Shown one piece after another: positions 35,799 to 43,499 of a stretch of DNA of 64,000 bases (positions are counted from its first letter, which is position 1; each line of letters starts with the position of its first letter). The DNA lies in the NCBI GenBank assembly GCA_965216425.1, contig CBDCFV010000006.1, forward strand, positions 806,001 through 870,000, in the 5' to 3' direction. This stretch comes from CBDCFV01 sp965216425. GTDB lineage: Bacteria; Chloroflexota; Dehalococcoidia; Lucifugimonadales; UBA3495. The translations under genes were made by a program, and so were the position numbers. The notes under the pieces are model-generated. The model was not told the DNA's origin. It ran no database searches and saw only the letters and a program-made list of their open reading frames with translations.

Positions 35799-36228
35799 TT
35801 GGAAACGTTTTCGGCGCTGGATGGCAGGATTGTGCTTCGGCTCAACCTGTGGATTGGTTGGTCCGGGCTTACCGACAGGACTATCTCGGTCTTGATTAGC
35901 GATTATTTCATCCCATTGGCCATGTACTTCTGGATGCTGGGGCTGTGGTTTTGCGGCGCCGGGGCCGGGCCAGAACGCCGCGGCTATCGCCTTCGCGGTT
36001 GCTACCGCCATCCGGTGGGCCAACCGACGGGCTGCACTGCCATTGTTTTGCATGGCAATATTGTGGTGTGTGGCAAGGGTGGCTGGAGGACTCCTTTACC
36101 CCAGCGACATCATTGCCGGAGGATTAATCGGCGCGGTGACCGCCTGTTTGATTACCTTTCGAATGCGCCGCATTGAACCTGCGCCCACGTGGGTGCTGAA
36201 AGGAGCGAGGCTCCTGTACTTGGCTTGA
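35799..36228 (+). pseudogene. PAP2-like phosphatase, frameshifted and missing a catalytic histidine
   Basis: The first frame begins with TTG and reads METFSALDGRIVLRLNLWIG to LGLWFCG. It then leaves the coding pattern. From about 35965 the +1 frame takes over (GQNAAAIAFAVATAIRWANR) and runs to a TAG at 36226-36228. The switch lies in the GC-rich stretch at 35955-35970; loss of one G there would restore one frame. The third PAP2 motif reads RVAGGLLYPSDIIAG, where a His is expected in place of the second Leu of LL. The protein is therefore probably inactive even if the frame is repaired. Confidence 0.55.
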
Positions 36229-36260
36229 CGCAATAACCAAATAGACAGAGGAGAAAGCAA

Positions 36261-37397
36261 ATGGGCTGGTCCAGCCATCATCCAACGGGACTCATCTATT
36301 ACGCCCCGCAGCACTGCTACCGGGGCTATACCCTTACCTCCGGTAGCCGAGGTGGCCATCACGCCAACCTCTTCGACATGGAAGGCCGGCTGTGCCATCA
36401 ATGGTATTCGCCGGACGGCGTCGGCTACGCTCAACTCCTGCCCTACGGTAACCTGCTCCTTCGCACCGGCCCTGCTCAGGACGCCGACGGCGCACAAAAC
36501 ATCGGAGGGTCCTCGTCCTCGGTACTGGAGTTGGACTGGGACAGCAACGTGGTATGGGAATACCGAGACCCCATGGTTCACCACGACTTTGAGCGGCTGC
36601 CCAACGGCAACACCCTGGTGCTGTTGTTTGAAAGGGTCTCGGAAGAGTTGACCTCAAAAATCAAGGGCGGCATGGACACTCCCGAAAACCCGGAGCGGAT
36701 GTTCTGCGACGTGGTTAAGGAGATTACGCCCGACGGCTCGGTGGTGTACGAGTGGCACGCGGCGGAGCACTTGTCGTTGGACGAGGACATCATCTGCCCA
36801 TTGGAAGACCGCGTCGAATGGACCCACGGTAATTCGCTCAAGGTGACCCCGGAAGGCGACCTGCTGGTCAGCTACCGGCGCATCAGCGTCGTGGGCATCG
36901 TAGACCGGGCGACCGGCGACTTCCGGTGGAAGTGGGGGCCTGGCCAGATTTCCCATCCCCACCATCCGACCTACTTGAACAACGGCAACATCCTGATATT
37001 TGACAACGGCTTTCACCGCCCATTGTCGACTTTCTCCCGCGTAATCGAAGTAAATCCCGCCACCAACGAGATAGTCTGGGAGTACGCCGGGGAGCCGCCC
37101 ATATCTTTTTACAGCCAAGCCACCAGCAGCGCCGACCGGCTGCCCAACGGCAACACGCTGATCTGCGAGGGCACGCCAGGCCGAATATTCGAGGTCACCC
37201 CCAACAAGGACGTCGTCTGGGAGTACATCTTCCCCATCTTCACCCGGATGGCCCCTTTGACTCCAGGCGGGCGCACCGAGTCCAACAACTCTCTGTTCCG
37301 CGCTCATCGCTACGGCCCTGACTACCCAGCCTTTCAAGGAAGGGACTTGGACCCGGCCCGGTACGCTAACTTCAACCGCCTGTACGCTGCGGGGTAG
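36261..37397 (+). CDS. Arylsulfotransferase (ASST)-like beta-propeller protein
   Basis: A 378-residue protein with repeated propeller blades of the form FDMEGRLCHQWYS, LDWDSNVVWEYRDP, VNPATNEIVWEYAG and VTPNKDVVWEYIFP, plus the conserved HHDFERLPNGNTL and EWTHGNSLKV segments of the ASST family. Classical ASST moves a sulfate group between phenols in the periplasm. Here there is no signal peptide and the active-site histidine has not been confirmed, so sulfotransfer is uncertain. GAGGAGA precedes the ATG. The stop codon merges with a perfect palindrome. Confidence 0.8.
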   Translation: MGWSSHHPTGLIYYAPQHCYRGYTLTSGSRGGHHANLFDMEGRLCHQWYSPDGVGYAQLLPYGNLLLRTGPAQDADGAQNIGGSSSSVLELDWDSNVVWEYRDPMVHHDFERLPNGNTLVLLFERVSEELTSKIKGGMDTPENPERMFCDVVKEITPDGSVVYEWHAAEHLSLDEDIICPLEDRVEWTHGNSLKVTPEGDLLVSYRRISVVGIVDRATGDFRWKWGPGQISHPHHPTYLNNGNILIFDNGFHRPLSTFSRVIEVNPATNEIVWEYAGEPPISFYSQATSSADRLPNGNTLICEGTPGRIFEVTPNKDVVWEYIFPIFTRMAPLTPGGRTESNNSLFRAHRYGPDYPAFQGRDLDPARYANFNRLYAAG

Positions 37398-37435
37398 GCG
37401 TTTGCATGACGCGGTAACCGCGTCATGCAAACGCC
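37397..37435. repeat. Perfect 19-bp inverted repeat right after a stop codon
   Basis: The left arm GGCGTTTGCATGACGCGGT (37397-37415) and right arm (37417-37435) are exact reverse complements around one base. The first G is the last base of the preceding TAG. No T-run follows. It could be an RNA hairpin, a strong operator or a cruciform. Confidence 0.85.
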
Positions 37436-37494
37436 CTCCCGCGTTAAACCGCCTCCACAAACCACACTCACCTAACACGGTTGATGGATGACCC

Positions 37495-38052
37495 ATGACA
37501 ATCACAAGCAAATTGCTGACGGCCGATGAACTCCTCCGGTTGCCTCGCGGAAACGGCAAGCGGTACGAGCTTATCCGGGGAGTTTTGATCGAAAAAATGG
37601 GCACTGGATACCCTCACAGCATATTAGTCGCTATGATCGCCCATATTTTGTTGAGCTACGTCTTACCCAACGACTACGGTACTGTTCACAGTGGCGAACC
37701 CGGCTACCTTCTCGACTTTGACCCGGACACAGTGCGTTGTCCCGACGTGGCATGGATAGCACCCGACCGCGTCCCTGAAGGCACGCGCGGATTCCCCAAC
37801 CTGGCCCCTGATTTAGCTATAGAGGTAAAATCGCCCAGTAACTCCAACCCCGAAATGGCCGCCAAGGCGTGGATGTGGCTCAGCTACGGCTCACAACAGG
37901 CTTGGGTAGCCGACCCGGAACGCAACACCCTGACCGTCTATCGCCCCAGCTCAGACCCGCAAGTCCTGGGTGAGGACGACGAACTCACCGGGGGCGATTT
38001 GCTCCCCGGCTTCACCACCCCCGTCTGGCGGCTGTTCCGCCGCCAGCACTGA
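37495..38052 (+). CDS. Uma2-family (DUF820) putative endonuclease
   Basis: A 185-residue protein of the PD-(D/E)XK nuclease superfamily. It shows the family N-terminus LTADELLRLPRGNGKRYELI, the segment CPDVAWIAPDRVP with the catalytic Asp, and LAIEVKSPSNSN with the E-x-K pair. The C-terminus ends LLPGFTTPVWRLF, as in most members. Uma2 proteins are abundant in cyanobacteria and Chloroflexota, often in many copies, and their biological role is still unsettled. It stands alone after the palindrome, and no transposase is adjacent. Confidence 0.88.
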   Translation: MTITSKLLTADELLRLPRGNGKRYELIRGVLIEKMGTGYPHSILVAMIAHILLSYVLPNDYGTVHSGEPGYLLDFDPDTVRCPDVAWIAPDRVPEGTRGFPNLAPDLAIEVKSPSNSNPEMAAKAWMWLSYGSQQAWVADPERNTLTVYRPSSDPQVLGEDDELTGGDLLPGFTTPVWRLFRRQH

Positions 38053-38224
38053 CCGACACGCCTACAACGGTTGTCTCGATAATCCGGTCATACCCCATCA
38101 GTCCTATCCATACTCACTTGATACGATTGAAAATCGTGTGCAAAAGCCACGGCAGTGAGCTTGACCCATGTTATACTTTGGCATCTTAACCGGGTTCTGA
38201 AACGGCTCCAGGAGCCAAGCTGCC

Positions 38225-38848
38225 ATGTCCGTGCCCACCGCTGTCGGCGCCTCCGCAGTCATCTTGGCCGGTGGCCAAAGCAGGCGTTTGGGCCGGGACA
38301 AAGCGATGGAACCCATCGGCGGCCTCCCCTTGATTCGCCGGGTAATACAGCGGGTCGAACAAGTGGCATGTGAGGTCTTGGTAGTGGTAGCGGATTCCTC
38401 GCGCGGAGGAGAACTGCCCCTTGACACCCGTCATCGGGTAGTGCTTGACCGTTATCCGGGGACTGGCTCCCTTGGAGGCATCTTCTCCGGCTTGGAAGCG
38501 GCAATCAACCCTTGGGTTATCGCCGTCGCCTGCGACATGCCCTTCCTGAACCTTTCGTTGATTGACCGGATGTTGGCGTTGAGGGAAGACGTGGACGTGG
38601 TTGTCCCTCTCATCGAAGAGCGCCCCGAACCTACCCACGCCCTTTATTCCAAGGCCTGCCTCCCCTTCATAGAACCCAAGCTGGTCAACCGGCAATTGAA
38701 AATATCCGGCTTCTACGATCAGGTGAGGGTCCACTACGTACCGGAGGATGAAGTATCCTCCATGGACCCGCAGTTTTTGAGCTTCTTCAACGTGAACACT
38801 CCAGAGGACTTGGACAAAGCGCTGGACTTGGCCGCCCAAGGACGTTAA
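38225..38848 (+). CDS. mobA: Molybdenum cofactor guanylyltransferase MobA
   Basis: A 207-residue nucleotidyltransferase that attaches GMP to molybdopterin to make the bis-MGD type cofactor. The nucleotide loop is VILAGGQSRRLGRDKA (Lys26), followed by PLIRRVIQRVEQ, PGTGSLGGIFSGLEAA and ACDMPFLNLSLI with the metal Asp. AGGAG lies 10 nt before the ATG. It is the first gene of a long plus-strand operon that also encodes a MoaD-like protein, AOR and formate dehydrogenase subunits. Both a Mo/W-bispterin user and its cofactor enzyme are thus encoded together. Confidence 0.92.
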   Translation: MSVPTAVGASAVILAGGQSRRLGRDKAMEPIGGLPLIRRVIQRVEQVACEVLVVVADSSRGGELPLDTRHRVVLDRYPGTGSLGGIFSGLEAAINPWVIAVACDMPFLNLSLIDRMLALREDVDVVVPLIEERPEPTHALYSKACLPFIEPKLVNRQLKISGFYDQVRVHYVPEDEVSSMDPQFLSFFNVNTPEDLDKALDLAAQGR

Positions 38849-38854
38849 GGCAGG

Positions 38855-39169
38855 TTGGTGTGTGTAGTGGCTGCAGTGGAGAACACAAAGGTCTCCGTCA
38901 AGGTGGAGTTATTTGGCACCGCCCGGCTGGCCACCGGAAAACGGGTTGTCGAAGTGGCGCTGCCTAGGAACGCCAGCCGCCGGGACTTTGTTTACGCCTT
39001 GGCCGCAGCCTGTCCCCAGTTGGTTGACCACGTCATACGACCAGACCTGACCGACCTTCAGGATGGCTACCTGCTCAACCGAGATGGGAAGGCGTTCTTG
39101 AGGAGCGGCGCCATTTCCGTCAACCCGGGGGATACGCTGCTCATCATCTCTAGCCAAGCGGGAGGCTGA
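38855..39169 (+). CDS. MoaD/ThiS-family sulfur carrier
   Basis: A 104-residue ubiquitin-fold protein ending in Gly-Gly (SSQAGG), the tail that is thiocarboxylated to deliver sulfur to molybdopterin. The N-terminal strand is VKVELFGTARLATGKRVVEV, and the conserved NPGDTLLIIS precedes the tail. MoaD-like proteins next to aldehyde:ferredoxin oxidoreductases often serve tungstopterin. The start is uncertain: TTG at 38855, or GTG at 38858 or 38867, all downstream of GGCAGG. It begins 6 nt after mobA and is followed 5 nt later by AOR, so it is part of one operon. Confidence 0.88.
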   Translation: MVCVVAAVENTKVSVKVELFGTARLATGKRVVEVALPRNASRRDFVYALAAACPQLVDHVIRPDLTDLQDGYLLNRDGKAFLRSGAISVNPGDTLLIISSQAGG

Positions 39170-39174
39170 CCCGA

Positions 39175-41028
39175 GTGTACGGCTATCACGGCAAGGCATT
39201 GGTCGTAGACTTGACCAACCGGACCCATCGCTGGGACCCGGTCCCCGAGGAAGTCCTGCGGGCTTTTATCGGCGGCATCGGCTTGGGGACCTACCTGCTG
39301 TACAAGTACTGCCCAGCCGGGGCTGATCCCTTGGGACCCGGCAACCCATTGATCTTCGTCGGCAGTCCATTGGTGGGAAGCCGCCTGACCACCTCCAGCA
39401 AGTTCGCTGTCATGGCCAAGTCACCCCTTACCGGCTTGATAGGCGACTCCTTGTCCTCCAGCTTCCTGGCAACCGAGCTGAAAAAGACCTGTGGCGACGC
39501 CTTGGTAATCACTGGGCAAGCCGACGAGCCCACACTGCTGTACATCCATGAGGGGCATCCACAATTCTTGGACGCATCCGACCTGTTGGGCTTGGGCACG
39601 TTCGACACCGAGCGTGCAGTCAAGGAACGGCTTGGCGACCGTGCGGTCAGGGTAGCATGTATCGGCCCTGCCGGGGAGAACCTGGTGCGCTACGCCAGTA
39701 TCGCCAACGACGGAGGCCGCCAAGCAGGCCGATCAGGACCGGGCGCTGTAATGGGTTCCAAGCGCCTCAAGGCGCTGGCGCTGCGCGGGACCAACACGAT
39801 AGACGTTGCCCGACCGGAGGCTACTCATCGCTACAGCATAGACCTGAGCCAACGCAGTTTGGGCGCCGCCACCGACAAGTACCGCAACCTCGGCACCATG
39901 GCCAACGTTTCGGTGTTCAATCGGCTGGGCGCCCTCCCTACCAGAAACTTCCGCGATTCGTCTTTTGAAGGCGCGGAGGAAGTCAGCGGCGAACGTCTGC
40001 ACGAGGAACACTTGGTCAAGAACGCACACTGCGCCAACTGTACCATCGGCTGCGAAAAGGTACTGTCTACAAACGACCACGGCAAGAAGTCCAAGGGCCG
40101 CATGGAATACGAAAGCCTCTTCGCCTTGGGGCCGTTGTGCGGCGTGTCCAACCCCAACACGGTCATCCGCGCCGCCGCGATATGCGATGACCTCGGCATG
40201 GACACCATCAGCGCCGGCGTCACCATCGCGTGGGCTATGGAGTGCTTTGACCGGGGCCTGCTTACCCCAGACGATGCCGGAGGTATGGACTTACGGTTCG
40301 GCGGCGACGAGGCGTTACTGGACATTCTGGAGCGCATAGGCCGCCGCGACGGACTGGGAGACCTGTTGGCCGAAGGGTGCAAGCGCGCAGCGGAAACACT
40401 GGGTTGCGGCTCCGGTGATTGGGCCATGCACGTCAAGGGACTGGAGATGCCGGGCTACGAGCCCCGCAGCCTCAAGACAATGGCTCTAGGCTTGGCCGTC
40501 ACCCCCAGGGGCGCATGCCACAACCGCTCCTCCGCCTACGAAGCCGACTTTTCGGACCGGGTGGACCGGCTCACGGTAGACGACCAACGGGGACGCATCG
40601 CTGCCGATAGCGAGGACTTCTCCGCAGTGCTCGACTCGCTTATCTGGTGCAAGTTCCTGCGAAAAGCGTTCGCCGACTTTTACGCGGAGTCAGCCAGCGT
40701 TTACTCCATGATCACCGGTTGGGACATGTCCGCAGGTGAACTCAAGCGTGCCGGCGAACGCATCAACAACTTGAAGAAACTGTTCAATATACGCGAGGGT
40801 TGGCGGCGGGAAGACGACACCTTGCCGCCCAGGATCCTCCAGGAACAATTAACGTCCGAAGTTGTCGTCGGTGTGGGACTTACCCAGGAAGAGTTGGACT
40901 ACATGATAGGGGGCTATTACCGCACCCGAGGTTGGACGGAAGATGGCCTTATACCGGAATCCAAGATGATGGAGTTGGGACTCTCGGACTTGCTGCGGGA
41001 TGATTTCGCGGCCTCCTTGTCCCGTTAA
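39175..41028 (+). CDS. Aldehyde:ferredoxin oxidoreductase (tungsten/molybdenum)
   Basis: A 617-residue enzyme oxidising aldehydes to acids with a bis-pterin tungsten or molybdenum centre. The N-terminal domain begins GYHGKALVVDLTNRTHRW. The 4Fe-4S cluster cysteines are C286, C289 and C293 (HCANCTIGC) and C492 (LIWCKF), at almost the same spacing as in the Pyrococcus enzyme. GMDTISAGVTIAWAMEC and PRGACHNRSSAYE are typical pterin-binding segments. The start is GTG, 5 nt after the MoaD-like gene. The natural aldehyde is unknown. The neighbouring NuoE/NuoF genes suggest that electrons may reach NAD rather than only ferredoxin. Confidence 0.93.
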   Translation: MYGYHGKALVVDLTNRTHRWDPVPEEVLRAFIGGIGLGTYLLYKYCPAGADPLGPGNPLIFVGSPLVGSRLTTSSKFAVMAKSPLTGLIGDSLSSSFLATELKKTCGDALVITGQADEPTLLYIHEGHPQFLDASDLLGLGTFDTERAVKERLGDRAVRVACIGPAGENLVRYASIANDGGRQAGRSGPGAVMGSKRLKALALRGTNTIDVARPEATHRYSIDLSQRSLGAATDKYRNLGTMANVSVFNRLGALPTRNFRDSSFEGAEEVSGERLHEEHLVKNAHCANCTIGCEKVLSTNDHGKKSKGRMEYESLFALGPLCGVSNPNTVIRAAAICDDLGMDTISAGVTIAWAMECFDRGLLTPDDAGGMDLRFGGDEALLDILERIGRRDGLGDLLAEGCKRAAETLGCGSGDWAMHVKGLEMPGYEPRSLKTMALGLAVTPRGACHNRSSAYEADFSDRVDRLTVDDQRGRIAADSEDFSAVLDSLIWCKFLRKAFADFYAESASVYSMITGWDMSAGELKRAGERINNLKKLFNIREGWRREDDTLPPRILQEQLTSEVVVGVGLTQEELDYMIGGYYRTRGWTEDGLIPESKMMELGLSDLLRDDFAASLSR

Positions 41029-41041
41029 AGATTGCAGGACT

Positions 41042-41377
41042 ATGGACGCTTTTGAACTGAACGATGTTGTTGGTGCTCACGGGCTCGCGGGGCAACTCTA
41101 TCACGAGTTCTTTGTAGCCCCAAGGCTCAGCATGGGCTTGTACGTCCTTCCCGTTGGCCAAGCGGACCCCCAAAATCCTCACACCGAAGACGAAGTCTAC
41201 TATGTGACGAGCGGTCAGGGTGTCATCTCTGTCAACGGTGAGGACCGGCCCGTCTCCGCCGGGTCCATTGTCTACGTTGGTGAAGGCGTGGACCACCGTT
41301 TCCACTCCATCACCGAAGACCTGACCATTCTGGTGATTTTCGCCCCTCCCAGGCGATCCAGGGCAACCGCCAGTTAG
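41042..41377 (+). CDS. Small cupin-domain protein
   Basis: A 111-residue single-domain cupin from the ATG at 41042, which has GCAGGA just upstream; a longer frame reaches back over the AOR stop and is unlikely. Cupin motif 1 is PHTEDEVYYVTSGQGVISV with metal His and Glu. Motif 2 is GSIVYVGEGVDHRFHS with a further His. Such small cupins can be dioxygenases, isomerases or metal-storage proteins. Its place between AOR and NuoE-like genes suggests a role in the same pathway, for example handling the metal or the aldehyde; that is inference. Confidence 0.88.
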   Translation: MDAFELNDVVGAHGLAGQLYHEFFVAPRLSMGLYVLPVGQADPQNPHTEDEVYYVTSGQGVISVNGEDRPVSAGSIVYVGEGVDHRFHSITEDLTILVIFAPPRRSRATAS

Positions 41378-41412
41378 AGGAGTAGAGTCGGCGTTAATTC
41401 AAAGTTTGTGAT

Positions 41413-41868
41413 ATGGAACGAAGCGAACTCCGGCCTATACTCCGCGAAAAGTTCCCCAGGGAGCGCACCTACCTGTTGCCCGCACTTCATTATGTGCACC
41501 AAGAACTGGGAAACCTTCCCGATTGGGCGCTCGAGACGGTGGCGTGGCACTTGCGGGTGCCGCCCAGCGAAGTTTACGGTTGCGCCACCAGCTACAGCGA
41601 GCTTCGTATCAAGGCCGCCGGTAGACACGTCCTTAGAGTTTGTACCGGCCTTAGTTGCTGGTACAACGGTGGTCAGTTGTTGATGGGCCAATTGTCCCGT
41701 GAACTCGGCATACCCCCCGGAGAAACGTCACCGGATGGGCGCGTTACACTGGAGGAAGTCCCTTGCGGCTTTATCTGCCCCTTGGCGCCCGCATTGGAGG
41801 TTGACGGGATGTGGAGGGGCAGGGTAGCCACCCGCGATATACCATCCTTGGTCGAAAACTTGAGTTGA
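41413..41868 (+). CDS. NuoE-like 2Fe-2S thioredoxin-fold subunit
   Basis: A 151-residue protein of the 24-kDa complex I subunit family. The helical N-terminus contains LLPALHYVHQELGNLPDWALE. The 2Fe-2S cluster cysteines are in VCTGLSCW and VPCGFICPLAPALEVDG. The spacing differs slightly from textbook NuoE (CGFIC instead of CLGAC), but the cysteine count is correct. With NuoF and FdhA it forms the three-subunit core of a soluble NAD-linked formate dehydrogenase. It ends 1 nt before the NuoF-like gene. Confidence 0.9.
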   Translation: MERSELRPILREKFPRERTYLLPALHYVHQELGNLPDWALETVAWHLRVPPSEVYGCATSYSELRIKAAGRHVLRVCTGLSCWYNGGQLLMGQLSRELGIPPGETSPDGRVTLEEVPCGFICPLAPALEVDGMWRGRVATRDIPSLVENLS

Positions 41869-41869
41869 C

Positions 41870-43495
41870 GTGATACACCCCCCCAACTCGAAAGATTCAA
41901 GCCCAACCTTCGGGAACGGACGTACTCGCGTAGTAGCCCAAGTGGGTCATTGCAGCGAGGCTGTCGGCGCGGGAGAGATAGCCCACGCCTTGGGAATGGC
42001 CTTGGCCGAACGCTCCGATGCTTACTTGGTCGCCGCAGGATGCGACGGAGCTTGTTTCGCCGCGCCGCAGGTCGTCGTGACCTACCCCTCCGGTGCACAG
42101 CACCGGCATACGAGGGTCACGTTGGACGATGTTCAGGCATTGGTCCAATCTCTCGACAATGCCAAACCCCAAAGCACGACCGAAAGCGATGTCGAGGCTT
42201 TCTTCGATGCCCAGCATCGTCGTCTCCTTTCCTGTTGCGGCTCCATAGACCCCAGCAGCATCGGCGAATACGTCGCTATCGGCGGCTACGGTTCCTTAGC
42301 GTTGGCCTTGTCGGTATCCCCGGAAGAGGTAATCCAGACCGTCCAGGACGCGGGGCTGTTGGGACGGGGCGGGGCATACTTCCCGGCCGCCCGCAAGTGG
42401 CAGGGGGCCCGCTCGTTCAACGCGCCGGTGCGGTACCTCGTCGTCAATGCCGAGGAGGGTGAGCCGGGCATCTTCAAAGACCGCCACATCATGGAAGGAG
42501 ACCCCCACCTGCTGTTGGAAGGAATGCTGATCGCCGCCTATGCGTCCGGGACCGGCCAAGCCTACGTCTACGTCAATGCTGAGGCCAATCTGTCGGCTGA
42601 ACGCATGGAGGATGCTATCAAGCAGGCCCAGGAAGCGGGATACATCGGGGACGATATCCTGAGCTCGGGTTTCGAGCTTCAAGTATCCCTGCGGCGAGGA
42701 GCGGGTGGCTACGTCTGCGGAGAAGAGACTACTCTCCTTGACACCATTCAAGGCAACCGGCGCGAGCCGCGATTGCGGCCCCCGTTCCCGGCGGAGTCGG
42801 GCTTGTTCCGAATGCCAACCGTTATCAACAACGTTGAAACATTAGCCAACGTGCCCTTGATATTCTCCGACGGGGCGTCTCCGCCAACCACGCCGGACGG
42901 CAACGGCGAAAGACCTTTCCGCCAGCAACTGACCCCCTTCACTGAATTGGGACTGGAGGCGGCCAAGGGTACAAAGATGGTCTGTCTCAGCGGTGCAGTA
43001 CGCAGGCCTGGACTGGGAGAGGTTCCCATGGGCACGACCATCCGGGACATTGTCTATGGCATGGGCGGCGGCCCTCGTCCCGGTCACAACCTGGGGGTGA
43101 TCGGTGTTGGCGGCCCTTCCAGCGGGGTATTGCCGCCCTCGGAGTTGGACACTCCCCTCCGGCCCGGTATGCTTCACCCCTCAGGAGTGGTAATGGGCGC
43201 GGGCGGTATCATGGTCATGGACGACCAAGTTCCTGTCATCGATGTAGTGCGGCGGTTGGCGGCCTACAACGCCGCCGAGTCCTGCGGCAAGTGCACCCCT
43301 TGCCGGGAAGGAACGCCCCGCATTGTTCAAGCCTTGGACCGGGTGGCCGAGGATGGCGGGAGGGCTGAGACAATTGATGAACTCCGCTACTTGGCAGAGA
43401 TTGTTGGCGCGGGCTCCCTGTGCGGATTGGGGCAGATGGCCGGTGGGCCGGTCAACAGCGCCCTTCACTTCTTCGGAAACGCCTTGGAGGTATGA
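41870..43495 (+). CDS. NuoF-like NADH/FMN subunit of formate dehydrogenase
   Basis: A 541-residue flavoprotein that passes electrons between NAD and the iron-sulfur chain. An N-terminal thioredoxin-like domain (about 20-95) is fused to the NuoF core. FMN binding is in GLLGRGGAYFPAARKW and the NAD loop in VNAEEGEPGIFKDRH. SLBB follows, and the 4Fe-4S cysteines are in ESCGKCTPCREGTPR with a later Cys in GSLCGLG. The start is GTG, 1 nt after the NuoE-like stop. Downstream, GGAGG at its own 3' end is the ribosome site for the catalytic subunit. The known parallel is FdsB of oxygen-tolerant formate dehydrogenase. Confidence 0.92.
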   Translation: MIHPPNSKDSSPTFGNGRTRVVAQVGHCSEAVGAGEIAHALGMALAERSDAYLVAAGCDGACFAAPQVVVTYPSGAQHRHTRVTLDDVQALVQSLDNAKPQSTTESDVEAFFDAQHRRLLSCCGSIDPSSIGEYVAIGGYGSLALALSVSPEEVIQTVQDAGLLGRGGAYFPAARKWQGARSFNAPVRYLVVNAEEGEPGIFKDRHIMEGDPHLLLEGMLIAAYASGTGQAYVYVNAEANLSAERMEDAIKQAQEAGYIGDDILSSGFELQVSLRRGAGGYVCGEETTLLDTIQGNRREPRLRPPFPAESGLFRMPTVINNVETLANVPLIFSDGASPPTTPDGNGERPFRQQLTPFTELGLEAAKGTKMVCLSGAVRRPGLGEVPMGTTIRDIVYGMGGGPRPGHNLGVIGVGGPSSGVLPPSELDTPLRPGMLHPSGVVMGAGGIMVMDDQVPVIDVVRRLAAYNAAESCGKCTPCREGTPRIVQALDRVAEDGGRAETIDELRYLAEIVGAGSLCGLGQMAGGPVNSALHFFGNALEV

Positions 43496-43499
43496 CCAA

